From Sunxiuqinia rutila (GTDB lineage Bacteria; Bacteroidota; Bacteroidia; Bacteroidales; Prolixibacteraceae): a stretch of DNA of 64,000 nucleotides. Below are positions 41,753 to 50,427 of this stretch, in pieces. The DNA is taken from positions 244,531-308,530 of the forward strand of contig NZ_JBNGOT010000007.1 in NCBI RefSeq assembly GCF_050589705.1. The letters run 5' to 3'. The position numbers and the translations under genes are program-made. Within the stretch, counting starts at the first letter, position 1; each line of letters opens with the position of its first letter. The notes beneath the pieces are model-generated. The model searched no databases. It had not been told where the DNA came from and worked only from the letters and a program-made list of their open reading frames with translations.

Positions 41753-44161
41753 ATGAAACGTTTAGGATTAATGCTGCTTTTGCAGTGTTTGTTTGTGTAT
41801 TCATTCGCACAGTTTTCGGTTTCCGGAAAAGTGATGAATGAATCGGGAGAGAAACTGGTTGGCGCTAATTTAGTGCTGTCCGGAACTTACAAAGGAACAT
41901 CGGCTGATGTTAATGGAGCTTATAAGTTTGAAAATGTAAAAGCCGGAAATTACACGCTCCGGATTTCTTACATGGGCTACGAAGCCCAGAGTATCAATTT
42001 GAAAGTGACTAAGAATGTTGTTCGGGATGTCGTTTTGGTTCCGTTGGATATTCTTGCTGAAGAGGTGATTGTTTCGGCAACCCGGGCCGGAGCTAAAACA
42101 CCGGTTGCGGTTTCAGATTTAAGCCGTGAGGATATTGAAGCCCAGGCAGCGGGACAAGATATTCCTTACCTGCTAGGATTGTCACCATCGGTTATTACTT
42201 CGTCGGAAGCCGGAACCGGCATTGGCTATTCTGCTCTTCGGATTCGAGGAACGGATCCTACCCGAATCAATGTTACAATCAATGGAGTTCCGCTGAATGA
42301 TTCCGAATCGCAGGGAGCTTTTTGGGTGAACATGCCCGACTTTGCCAGCTCGGTTGACAATGTGCAGATTCAGCGTGGGCTGGGAACTTCCACTAACGGA
42401 GCTGCCGCTTTTGGGGCCACTATCAATTTCCAAACCGAAACGTTTAATGGAGATCCATATGCGGAAGCTCAGAGTTTGGTCGGTTCATTTGGAACCAACA
42501 AAAACAGCATAAAAGCAGGAACTGGACTTATTGATGGTAAGTTTACAGTTGATGCGCGCTATTCCAAACTCAATTCAGATGGTTATGTAGACCATACGTT
42601 TGTGGATCATGAGTCTTACTTCATCAGTGCGGCTTACTATACCGAAAAGAGCCTTATCAAGGCAAACATTATTAGCGGAGATCAGCGTACCGGAATTAGC
42701 TGGTGGGGAAATCCAAATCCGGAAGAAGACCGGAAATATAACCCGGCAGGAGAGTATACCGACGAATTTGGGAATAAACAATACTACGAAGATCAGACGG
42801 ATAACTATTTCCAGGATCACTACCAGGTATTTTATTCCACCCAGTTAAGCGCGTTTACCAACCTGAATGTGGGCATGCACTATACGGCAGGAGAGGGCTA
42901 CTACGAACAGTACAAGGAAGATGAGGCTTATGCCGACTATGGTTTGGAAAATGTAACGATAGGTGGAGAGACCCTGGAGGAAACGGATTTGATTCGCCGG
43001 AAGTGGTTGGACAATGACTTTTATGGAGCCACTTTTTCGTTGAATTACAACCGGAATAAACTGGATGCCAGTTTGGGGGGTGCCTGGAATAAGTATGATG
43101 GCGATCACTTTGGACAGATTATTTGGATGCGCAATGCCGGAACCACTGAAAAAGACCACGAATGGTATTTCAATGTGGGCGAAAAAACGGACTTCAACGT
43201 TTTTGGAAAGTTGAACTATCAACTGGCTAAGAAACTTAATGTTTACGGAGACTTGCAATATCGCAGAATCAATTACGAGATGAGCGGGCAGGACGACGAT
43301 CTGATTGCTTTGGATCAGACGCATGAATACGATTTCTTCAACCCTAAAATGGGCTTGTTCTATGATTTGGCTCAAAACCAGGAGGCTTATTTTTCCTTTG
43401 GTATTGGGCATCGCGAACCCACCCGGACGATTTTTAAGGAAGCAATAAAAGAGGATATTGTCGTTTTGCCAAAATCCGAAACCTTGTATGACTATGAATT
43501 GGGGTATAACTTCAGCGCTACCAAAGCCGCTTTTGGTGTCAACTTGTACTACATGTATTACCGCGACCAGTTGGTTCCCACGGGGGAGAAAAACAATGTT
43601 GGAAACAGCATTATGACCAATGTGGATAAAAGTTACCGCGCCGGAATTGAATTTGTTGGCGGGGTGAAAATTCTCCATAATCTGAACTGGGATTTTAACT
43701 TCACCTTGAGTAGTAATAAAATCAAAGACTACGTGGAGTATGCGACCTACTATGATGAAGACTGGAATGAAAGCGAAGGAGCCAAGTATTTAGGAACAAC
43801 CAATATTGCTTATTCTCCCGAAACTATGGGAAGCAGTATTTTGGCCTATGAACCGGCCAGGATTCTTAAATTCAGCCTGATCACAAAGTATGTGGGCAAA
43901 CAGTACTTTGACAATACTTCCAGCGAAGATCGTAAAATTGATGCGTACCTTGTAAATAACCTGCGCGGAGACTTGATCTTGAAAGAATCTTTCTTCAGCA
44001 AAATCAACTTATTTGTTCAGGTTAATAACCTGTTGGATGCGGAATACTCAAACAATGGTTATGGGGGCAATTGGTATGAGCAGGGGGTAGAAAAAACCTG
44101 GGCGTACTATTATCCACAAGCCGGAATTAACTTCATGACCGGTTTGACGCTGACTTTCTAA
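41753..44161 (+). CDS. TPP-regulated TonB-dependent outer membrane receptor, probable thiamine transporter
   Basis: An 802-residue TonB-dependent receptor. After a signal peptide (to about residue 20) comes a carboxypeptidase-regulatory-like domain (FSVSGKVMNESGEKLVGANL), then the plug (PVAVSDLSREDIEAQAAGQD, LRIRGTDPTRINVTINGVPLND in part, VQIQRGLGTSTNGAAAFGA) and a 22-strand barrel ending in GLTLTF with the expected terminal aromatic. The TPP riboswitch in the leader indicates a thiamine-related cargo; such receptors are known in Bacteroidota as the outer-membrane thiamine importer. A start inside the riboswitch (41603) is open in frame but must be wrong. No pnuT-type inner-membrane partner lies next to it. 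Cargo is inferred from regulation. Confidence 0.9.
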   Translation: MKRLGLMLLLQCLFVYSFAQFSVSGKVMNESGEKLVGANLVLSGTYKGTSADVNGAYKFENVKAGNYTLRISYMGYEAQSINLKVTKNVVRDVVLVPLDILAEEVIVSATRAGAKTPVAVSDLSREDIEAQAAGQDIPYLLGLSPSVITSSEAGTGIGYSALRIRGTDPTRINVTINGVPLNDSESQGAFWVNMPDFASSVDNVQIQRGLGTSTNGAAAFGATINFQTETFNGDPYAEAQSLVGSFGTNKNSIKAGTGLIDGKFTVDARYSKLNSDGYVDHTFVDHESYFISAAYYTEKSLIKANIISGDQRTGISWWGNPNPEEDRKYNPAGEYTDEFGNKQYYEDQTDNYFQDHYQVFYSTQLSAFTNLNVGMHYTAGEGYYEQYKEDEAYADYGLENVTIGGETLEETDLIRRKWLDNDFYGATFSLNYNRNKLDASLGGAWNKYDGDHFGQIIWMRNAGTTEKDHEWYFNVGEKTDFNVFGKLNYQLAKKLNVYGDLQYRRINYEMSGQDDDLIALDQTHEYDFFNPKMGLFYDLAQNQEAYFSFGIGHREPTRTIFKEAIKEDIVVLPKSETLYDYELGYNFSATKAAFGVNLYYMYYRDQLVPTGEKNNVGNSIMTNVDKSYRAGIEFVGGVKILHNLNWDFNFTLSSNKIKDYVEYATYYDEDWNESEGAKYLGTTNIAYSPETMGSSILAYEPARILKFSLITKYVGKQYFDNTSSEDRKIDAYLVNNLRGDLILKESFFSKINLFVQVNNLLDAEYSNNGYGGNWYEQGVEKTWAYYYPQAGINFMTGLTLTF

Positions 44162-44197
44162 TTGTTACAAGAGTTTTATTTAAGTTTTAGGTAGATG

Positions 44198-44233
44198 ATA
44201 ACCCTTGAATCAAACCAATGATTCAGGGGTTAT
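44198..44233 (+). terminator. Probable bidirectional terminator between convergent genes
   Basis: A 15-bp stem with one G-U pair (ATAACCCTTGAATCA with TGATTCAGGGGTTAT) and a 6-base loop. It overlaps the last 4 bases of the carbonic anhydrase gene. T-tracts are weak on both strands. Confidence 0.6.
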
Positions 44234-44772
44234 TCTGTTTCAATCTGCGATAAGTTGCTGGTCTTTGCGCTATAGTATAATGGAGCAACGGTTACCTTGG
44301 GGTAACGACGTCGCAGGCGCCGGGCTTCAGCCACCAGGAAATCAATGGAATTTCCAATTTCAAAAAAGGGGGAGAGGTTCTCAAAATGCATTTGTGCCGT
44401 ATCTTTCTCCCAGCCGGCATTGGCCGCCATGCCTTCAATAAATTTATCTTTACGATCTTCCAGCTGAACCATCTCGCAGTTGTCGTGTGCAATCAGGGCA
44501 ATGTGGCGAACACCTCCAACGCCAATAGCATACGAAACCTGGAATTCATGGTAAAACAGGTTAGCACCCCCCGAGCGGATAATGTAGGCAAAGTTATCCG
44601 GAACCCACAGGTTTTTCCGGTTATCCATGCACATGCCAATCAGCATTTGTGGATTTTTATACGAACAAAAAGTCTTGTTTAAATTTTGGTATTCCAACAA
44701 TAAACCAATAGGGGTATTTTGGTATTGGGGCAAAATATCTTTTTTGTCTTTTACATCGATCAGCTGTGCCAT
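44230..44772 (-). CDS. Beta-carbonic anhydrase-like protein
   Basis: A 180-residue cytoplasmic protein with the zinc ligands and Asp-Arg dyad of beta-carbonic anhydrases: C48-x-D50-x-R52 (GMCMDNRKNLWVP) and H96-x-x-C99 (IAHDNCEM). Between them lies AYIIRSGGANL, equivalent to the family's RNAGG segment. Beta-CAs interconvert CO2 and bicarbonate. The protein is a little short of the typical 200-220 residues, the spacing is family-like, and the RSGGAN variant differs from the canonical sequence, so it may belong to a divergent subgroup. It is convergent with the receptor gene and divergent from the SUI1 gene. Confidence 0.82.
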   Translation of the reverse strand: MAQLIDVKDKKDILPQYQNTPIGLLLEYQNLNKTFCSYKNPQMLIGMCMDNRKNLWVPDNFAYIIRSGGANLFYHEFQVSYAIGVGGVRHIALIAHDNCEMVQLEDRKDKFIEGMAANAGWEKDTAQMHFENLSPFFEIGNSIDFLVAEARRLRRRYPKVTVAPLYYSAKTSNLSQIETE

Positions 44773-44882
44773 TCCTTTTCGTTCTATTTTATTAACTACA
44801 GCAACCGCGCCGGCTCCTAAAGGTTCAAAAAATCAAAATAAAAAGAATGAAGGGCTGTCGGCGGTCATCCGTTTTTTCTTGT

Positions 44883-44890
44883 TATTTTTG
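44883..44890 (+). promoter_or_regulatory. -7 box for the SUI1 gene
   Basis: TATTTTTG matches TAnnTTTG, 21 bases before the ATG. The -33 region has no clear TTTG. Confidence 0.45.
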
Positions 44891-44911
44891 AGGGAATAAA
44901 GGCAAAAGATT

Positions 44912-45256
44912 ATGGCAAAAGATTGGAAAGAGCGTTTGGGAGTGGTTTATTCAACCAATCCTGATTTTGGCTATAGCAAGGAGGAGGACTCGGAGCAGGA
45001 AACACTGGCACCGGGCAAGCAGGATTTGCGGGTGAGCCTGGACAAGAAAAACCGCAAAGGCAAGGCCGTAACCTTGGTGACGGGGTTTGTTGGACAGGAA
45101 GATGATCTGAAAGCCTTGGGCAAACTGCTGAAGTCGAAATGTGGTGTTGGCGGTTCAACCAAGGATGGAGAAATTATGGTGCAAGGCGATTTTCGCGATC
45201 AGGTTATGCAAATTCTTCAAAAAGAAGGCTACAAGGTGAAACGTTCCGGAGGCTAG
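44912..45256 (+). CDS. SUI1/YciH family translation factor
   Basis: A 114-residue homologue of eukaryotic eIF1 and E. coli YciH. The C-terminal SUI1 domain is clear: LDKKNRKGKAVTLVTGFVG, LKALGKLLKSKCGVGGSTKD and IMVQGDFRDQVMQILQKEGY. The N-terminal about 40 residues are acidic and poorly conserved. It probably binds the small ribosomal subunit near the P site and influences start-codon choice, though the bacterial role is not settled. It is a single gene, divergent from the carbonic anhydrase gene. Confidence 0.93.
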   Translation: MAKDWKERLGVVYSTNPDFGYSKEEDSEQETLAPGKQDLRVSLDKKNRKGKAVTLVTGFVGQEDDLKALGKLLKSKCGVGGSTKDGEIMVQGDFRDQVMQILQKEGYKVKRSGG

Positions 45257-45498
45257 TGCTTAGCCAGACAGAGACGATTGGAGCCGGTATAAAAAATGAA
45301 AACAGGCTGGTGGAAACTCCTCCTGCCTGTTATCAGATCTAACTAAACCAACTAAATACTCAATTAACCTTTTCTCCACTCAAATCATTTATCAAATTTG
45401 TTTTCATGTGACTTGTTCTTTTAAGTGATTTTAATTTGTTTGTTTCATTTTAGACCGAAAAAATGACCTGAAATATTGATTTTATTTTTGGTTGATTT

Positions 45499-47049
45499 CT
45501 AAGTTGTTGATTTGTAGTTATTTTTGGACGTCCATTGTTTGACGAAATTTTCCCATTCCCGGAAGCGTTTTTGATCCATCACCCGTTCCATTTTCACCTG
45601 CCCCCCTTTTTTCTGTTGGTCAGTATTCCAATCCAGAAAGCACGATTTGGGCAGGGTATGCACCTGCACACCTTTAAGCGCTTTGGAGCGGGCCACCCGG
45701 TAGTTCTTATTGACTTGCTTAAGCCTGTTATCCAGCGCTTCGGCCAAGTGTTGCGGGTCAACCGGACTATCGCAGGCCAGGTACCAAACATGGTAAAACT
45801 GGCCATCAATTCGAATGGCCGAAAGGGTAAACTCCGGAATTTTAATGTCGAACTGGTCTTCCAGTTCCAGGATGGCCTGGTTCATTTTATCGACAGAAAG
45901 TTGGGAGCCAACGACATTCATAAAAAACTTGGTTCGCCCCGTGATCCGGATTTCTGCCCGGTCAACGTTGGTAAACGCGATGGTATCTCCAATCATGTAG
46001 CGCCATAAACCGGATACGGTACTGATCACCAATACATATTCCACGCCTTCTTCCACTTCAGTCAGGTTCAGCGCAGGAGCATCGGCTTTCAGAGTTCCTT
46101 CATCGGTCATGTTTTCCGGCGTAAACGGTACAAATTCAAAATAGATCCCATTGTCTACCAGCAGTTTCATGGAGCGGGTATCCGGACGTTCCTGAAAAGC
46201 GATGAAGCCTTCCGATGCAAAATAGGTGTCGATGATGGTAATCGGGTCGGCCAGCAAGGCGTTGAATGTTTTTTCGTAGGGCTCGAAGGCCACGCCTCCG
46301 GTGGTATACACCTGCAGGTTGGGCCAAATGTCGTGAATGGTATTGACGCCGTGGTAATCAATCACCCTTTTCAGCATGAGCTGCAGCCAGGAAGGGATGC
46401 CGCTTAATGCCCCAATATCCCAGTCGCGGGCACGTTTGGCTATTTCAAGAACCCGCTCATCCCAGTCGTTGATTCTTGAAATCTCTTCCCCGGGACGGTA
46501 AAAGCCTTTAAACCAGGTAGGAATATTACTGGCACTTATTCCGCTAATTTCACCTTCCAGGTAACCGTTGCGTTCATTGAGTTGGGTCGAGCTGCCAAGC
46601 ATCAGCACCTCCTTTTCAAAAAAAGTAGCCGGCAAATTGAAGTTGGCTGTTGCCCCAAGTTGTTTAATCCCGGCCAAACGGATGGCATTCAGCATGTCTT
46701 CGCTAACGGGTATTCGTTTGCTGCGTTCACCGGTGGTGCCCGAACTTAGCGCAAAGTAGGCTGGCTTTCCCGGCCAGCTTACATTTTCCTCTCCTTGCTG
46801 CAGGCGGTGCAACCACGCTTCTTCCATTTGATGGTAGTCAAAATAAGGAATTCGGAAAGCAAAGGCTTCGGCCAGGTTTTGGGCATAAAGCAGGTCTCCT
46901 AGCCGGTAGTGCTGTCCAAAACGGGTGTCTTTAGCTTTAACAAGCAGCTCGTGCAAAACCTGAAGCTGTTTGGCATGAAAATCAGACTTGGAGCTTACCG
47001 CGTAGCTAAGTTCAACGGCCTTTTTTATAATTGTTCCTATAATTGCCAT
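45499..47049 (-). CDS. GH3 auxin-responsive promoter family acyl-adenylating enzyme
   Basis: A 516-residue member of the GH3 family (plant JAR1-like) in the acyl-adenylate superfamily. The P-loop-like motif YFALSSGTTGERSKRIPVSEDM near residue 102 (given in part) is clear; YTTGGVAFEPYEKTF and IDTYFASEGFIAFQ mark motif II, and YVLVISTVSGLWRYMIGDTIAF (in part) with RITGRTKFFMNVVGSQLS mark motif III and the C-terminal hinge. Plant members conjugate amino acids to acyl hormones. Bacterial homologues are common in Bacteroidota, but their substrates are not established. The length is normal. It is alone on this strand, with about 240-290 bases of gene-free DNA on either side. Confidence 0.9.
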   Translation of the reverse strand: MAIIGTIIKKAVELSYAVSSKSDFHAKQLQVLHELLVKAKDTRFGQHYRLGDLLYAQNLAEAFAFRIPYFDYHQMEEAWLHRLQQGEENVSWPGKPAYFALSSGTTGERSKRIPVSEDMLNAIRLAGIKQLGATANFNLPATFFEKEVLMLGSSTQLNERNGYLEGEISGISASNIPTWFKGFYRPGEEISRINDWDERVLEIAKRARDWDIGALSGIPSWLQLMLKRVIDYHGVNTIHDIWPNLQVYTTGGVAFEPYEKTFNALLADPITIIDTYFASEGFIAFQERPDTRSMKLLVDNGIYFEFVPFTPENMTDEGTLKADAPALNLTEVEEGVEYVLVISTVSGLWRYMIGDTIAFTNVDRAEIRITGRTKFFMNVVGSQLSVDKMNQAILELEDQFDIKIPEFTLSAIRIDGQFYHVWYLACDSPVDPQHLAEALDNRLKQVNKNYRVARSKALKGVQVHTLPKSCFLDWNTDQQKKGGQVKMERVMDQKRFREWENFVKQWTSKNNYKSTT

Positions 47050-47339
47050 GAGTAATCAAATTGGTTCTTTTTACCGCCTTTGCAAATTGAAAGCCAAAAA
47101 ATAAATCTCCTGAAAGGCTTGGTTTTAGGCCTTTTTATTGATGAGTTTGTGTGAGGAGTGACGACCTCAGGTTGGGGAAGTTTAGAACCAACTAGCCGAA
47201 GAGCCTTCCGGGTTTTAGTTGCTGAAGTTTGAAAGGGAGTCGGGCTTGGTTTTGTTGATTACCTGTGTTTTAGACTATGGCGCGTTAAGTGTGGCATGAT
47301 TTTGTTGTGAGAGAAGCTTGAACATAAAATCGAATCAAG

Positions 47340-47543
47340 ATGAAAATTGTAGGATCAGTTTTGTTAATATTAGGAATCATTGGTCTTGTTGTGTTTGGAA
47401 TACAGGCTCTTAATGATTCAGAGACTTTTAGTGTTTTAGGGGCTGAAGTGGCCGTGAGCAAAGCCAATTGGACGCCGGTAATCATTAGCGCTTTTGTATT
47501 GCTTGTTGGTTTTGTACTGACTTTAGTGCGCAAAAAGAACTAG
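47340..47543 (+). CDS. Small two-helix membrane protein, DUF3185-like
   Basis: A 67-residue protein with two membrane helices (KIVGSVLLILGIIGLVVFGI and WTPVIISAFVLLVGFVLTLV) joined by a short polar loop and ending in RKKN. Size and layout fit DUF3185, a family of unknown function. ATG start; codon use is ordinary. The 290 bases upstream contain no gene. The 21-bp repeat array begins 150 bases downstream. Confidence 0.75.
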   Translation: MKIVGSVLLILGIIGLVVFGIQALNDSETFSVLGAEVAVSKANWTPVIISAFVLLVGFVLTLVRKKN

Positions 47544-47693
47544 TATTTGTATGCAAACCCGTGTGGCTGTTAGTCGCTTGCCCATCCTATATCAACATTT
47601 AATCTCTATTTTCCTGCCTTTTTCGGCCTGTTAATCTGGATTTTATTCCATCGAAGCCGGATACAGCTTTCGTCTCCTTATCCTTTCTGTCAA

Positions 47694-48008
47694 AAATCAA
47701 GGGTAGCAAAGCCGTACCCTGCTTTTTTATTCTCCTCCCCAAGGGTATCGCTTCTATACCCATGGGGAGGAAAGCAATACCCTTGGGGATATACATGATG
47801 CAGTTGGGTATGATGACCATCCCCTGTTGCTTTGAGGTTAAAATTATGGGGAGGAAGATGATCTCTTAGGGGATATCAATGGTGTACTTGGGTATGATAG
47901 ATATCCCCTAAGGGATAATGTTGAAAACCTTGGGGAGCAAACCGATACCCAAAGGGAGCAAGAGTATACCCTAAGTTTGGAGAGCTGTATCCTTGGGTTT
48001 TATGGCAG
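47694..48008. repeat. Degenerate tandem array, strict 21-bp period, about 15 units
   Basis: Fifteen consecutive 21-base rows, with row starts at 47694 + 21n and no insertion or deletion, share the layout TACCC-NN-GGGGAT plus a variable tail of about 8 bases. Examples of row starts are 47757 (TACCCATGGGGAGG), 47778 (TACCCTTGGGGATAT), 47862 (TCTCTTAGGGGATAT), 47904 (TCCCCTAAGGGATA) and 47946 (TACCCAAAGGGAGC). Many cores are nearly palindromic. Rows at 47799 and 47883 are especially alike (TTGGGTATGAT). Since 21 is a multiple of three, one minus-strand frame reads as heptapeptides such as IPKGIAF and LPMGIEA, but stops interrupt it. It fills most of the gap between the DUF3185-like and YihY genes, ending 31 bases before the YihY stop codon. 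Confidence 0.88.
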
Positions 48009-48039
48009 AGGTACATGTTGCTCAAGAGGGGAGTCTCCA

Positions 48040-48960
48040 TCAGCGTTCAATGGGGGTGATTTCAAACGAAATGGCATAAGAATGGGGCGTGTTGTTGTGC
48101 CCATGGAACCTGGAATACTGGCGACTGAGTTGGACGCCAAAGTAAAAGATGAGCGACATGAAGTAGATCCAGAGTAAAATGATGACCAAGGAGCTGGCAG
48201 TACCATAAACAGCTCCTAAATTGCTGTTGCTAATGATTAAGCCGACTATGGATTTTCCGATGACAAACAGTAAGGCGGTGAAAAAGGCGCCATGCCAGGC
48301 CGCACTCCACCGAACTTTTAGGTCGGGCAAAAAACGGTAAATGAGTGCGAAAACCGAGGTGACAATAGCCAGCGAGAAAGCGATATTGACCAGATGAGCG
48401 AGGAACACAAAGTCGGGACTGAAATAGGTTTTTAAAAAATCTTTGAGGAGGCTGATGGCCGCATCGACCAGCATGGATGCAAGAAGAACGAAGCCCAGGC
48501 ACAGAATAACTCCAAATGAAAACAGCCGGTATTTGGCTAGTATGAGGATGCCTTGTTTGAGCTTCGATTTAACTTTCACCCGCCAAATGTAATTGATGGA
48601 ATCCTGCACCACACTAAACAAGGTTGTGGCCGATATCAGAAAAAATACCCCTCCGATGATGGCACCCACGCCGCTGTTTTCCTTGAGCTGGTAATTTTCA
48701 ATGGCTTTGGATAGAAACTGGGTGTTTTCTGGTCCGATGAAAAGATTCAACTCTTCAAAAAGTTTGGCGCTCACGGTTTCATCTCCGGTGAAGTGGCCAA
48801 ACACTGAAATAATAATGATCAGAATTGGTGCCAGGGAAAAAATGGCAAAGTAAGCGGTTGTTGCTGCCAGGTTCACGGGATTGTTCGCGATGAACTGAAT
48901 CGAGGCTTTGCGGAATACTTGCCAGGTTGATTTCGTTTTTCGCCATACTAACTGTTTCAT
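48040..48960 (-). CDS. YihY/virulence factor BrkB family membrane protein
   Basis: A 306-residue inner-membrane protein with about six helices, of the YihY/BrkB (once RNase BN) family; function unknown. The family start appears as FRKASIQFIANNPVNLAATTAYFAIFSLAPILIIII (quoted only in part: NNPVNLAATTAYFAIFSLAP), with TLFSVVQDSINYIWRV, and the conserved C-terminal LGAVYGTASSLVIILLWIYF. The length is typical. Its ATG is one base from the stop of the AI-2E-type permease gene upstream on the same strand, so both are surely cotranscribed. Confidence 0.92.
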   Translation of the reverse strand: MKQLVWRKTKSTWQVFRKASIQFIANNPVNLAATTAYFAIFSLAPILIIIISVFGHFTGDETVSAKLFEELNLFIGPENTQFLSKAIENYQLKENSGVGAIIGGVFFLISATTLFSVVQDSINYIWRVKVKSKLKQGILILAKYRLFSFGVILCLGFVLLASMLVDAAISLLKDFLKTYFSPDFVFLAHLVNIAFSLAIVTSVFALIYRFLPDLKVRWSAAWHGAFFTALLFVIGKSIVGLIISNSNLGAVYGTASSLVIILLWIYFMSLIFYFGVQLSRQYSRFHGHNNTPHSYAISFEITPIER

Positions 48961-48961
48961 G

Positions 48962-50062
48962 TCACTTTCGTTTAATGCGTTTTTTCCAGATACGCTTAAC
49001 AGAGAGTTGATGCTGATCTACGCCGCGGTCGCTGATCAGAAAGGCGTAAGGTTTGAGTCCATCGATATTACGCATGATAATTTTTAAAATGGCCAGGCAG
49101 GGAACAACAATCAGCATGCCTGCCACGCCCCAAATCAGGTTAGCAAACAAAAGGCTCAGAATGATTGATAGCGGATTAATTTTGATGTTGCTGCCAACAA
49201 TGTTGGGCGTAATCAGGTTATTCTCCAAAAACTGAATGACACTAAAAAGGATGAAGATTTGTAAAATGGGCTCAAAAGGATTGGCTGAAGTCAGTAATAC
49301 GTAGAGAATAGGAATTAAGCCGCCAATAAAAGTACCAATGTAGGGAATCAGGTTTAATACAGCAGCCAGAATTCCAAATGCAATAGCGTTGGGAATACCA
49401 ATGATTAGTAGTCCTGTAGAATTCAGAATGGCTAAAATTAATACCACAATGAGCAGCCCGCTCATGTATTTCGTTGTTATCGTGGAAACTTCCCGCATAA
49501 TGTGCAGGGCCTTTGCCTTATTGTCTCGGCCAACAATTCTGAAAATGAAATGAGCCGTTTTCGTTCGGTAAAACAGCAAGAAGAAAGTATAAAACGGAAG
49601 CAGTCCCAGCAAGATAAGCGTGTTGGTTGTCATGGCAAACAAGCTGCCAACAGCGGATTGCCAGGAAGAAAACAAGCTGTCAGTGGCCTTGGTAAGGTAA
49701 TGATCCATGGTGACCGGATTGATGCCTGCTTTTATTTCAAGCATATGTTGTACGGTATCAATTTTGGCATCCATCTGTGTTTTCAACTCGCTCAGGTTGA
49801 TGGTCATGTTCGAAAGTTTAGCCGATATGAACAGACCTGCAGTCATCAAAATCAATAGGGTAACAAGAAGAACTACAATAATAGACAGTCCGCGGTGAAC
49901 ACCCCGCTTTTCAATGGCCCAAACCAACGGATAAATGGTGTAGGCAAGAAAGATGCTGATGGCTAAAGGAATCAGAATGTCCTTGGCCAGAATCAGGACA
50001 ATGAAAAAGATTGTTAAGATGAATAGCTGTGCTGCAAACCGGATTAGTGCTTGATTTTTCAT
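48962..50062 (-). CDS. AI-2E family transporter (UPF0118/PerM)
   Basis: A 366-residue inner-membrane protein of the AI-2E exporter superfamily, with seven to eight helices. Recognisable parts: DILIPLAISIFLAYTIYPLV, the GLLPFYTFFLLFYR segment, YMSGLLIVVLILAILNSTGL, and the signature ILNLIPYIGTFIGGLIPI (as VLNLIPYIGTFIGG). The family contains transporters for diverse small molecules and Na+(Li+)/H+ antiporters; substrate unknown. The frame is open back to an ATG at 50257, but the extra 65 residues look untranslated; ATG 50062 gives the normal N-terminus. It heads an operon with the YihY gene. Confidence 0.9.
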   Translation of the reverse strand: MKNQALIRFAAQLFILTIFFIVLILAKDILIPLAISIFLAYTIYPLVWAIEKRGVHRGLSIIVVLLVTLLILMTAGLFISAKLSNMTINLSELKTQMDAKIDTVQHMLEIKAGINPVTMDHYLTKATDSLFSSWQSAVGSLFAMTTNTLILLGLLPFYTFFLLFYRTKTAHFIFRIVGRDNKAKALHIMREVSTITTKYMSGLLIVVLILAILNSTGLLIIGIPNAIAFGILAAVLNLIPYIGTFIGGLIPILYVLLTSANPFEPILQIFILFSVIQFLENNLITPNIVGSNIKINPLSIILSLLFANLIWGVAGMLIVVPCLAILKIIMRNIDGLKPYAFLISDRGVDQHQLSVKRIWKKRIKRK

Positions 50063-50427
50063 GGCTCGTTTGTTAAACGTAAGACAAAACAGAAAGAATT
50101 GTGCCAATCCCTTGAGTTCGGTTAAAATGCTTTCAATAACTTGCTTCAGGAAATGCGGCTGCGCTGAGAATCCCCGTTTTTGGGGAAGGGTGTAGAATTT
50201 TATCCCCGAACAAATTGCCTTATGCGGGCAAGTAAATGGATCGGAAAACTGGAACAAAATTGGTAATGCTGGTCATTGTTAGCCGGAAGTGAACAAAAAC
50301 AGCAAATCTTTTTTTTATGATCAGACAATTACTCTAAATTGCCAGAATAAACCAGGCGACAGGTCTTGCCCTGAATACTCAGGTTGCTTTTAGGTGAAGC
50401 GAAACAGGCCGTCGGCCTACGGGAAGG
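50063..50427. other. Intergenic region between divergent AI-2E and TamA genes
   Basis: No gene supported. It must carry two divergent promoters. A small CCCC/GGGG hairpin near 50172 and AGGCC-GTC-GGCCT just before the TamA gene are the only structures seen. Confidence 0.6.

Noticed and set aside
42845..43678. 277-codon antisense frame within the TonB receptor gene
   Set aside because: Lies wholly opposite a well-supported gene, has no recognisable domain, and reflects codon bias of the sense strand.
45300..45331. Hairpin AACAGGC/GCCTGTT after the SUI1 gene as terminator
   Set aside because: Long 18-base loop region and no T-run on the plus strand; too weak to list.
47599..47820. 77-codon minus-strand frame containing IPKGIAF-type heptapeptides
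   Set aside because: It is the part of the 21-bp array that happens to lack stops; upstream units in the same frame contain TAA and TAG, and there is no start context. Recorded as repeat, not gene.
47694..48008. CRISPR array
   Set aside because: The units are contiguous 21-mers that vary throughout; there is no constant repeat separated by unique spacers, and no cas gene in the window.
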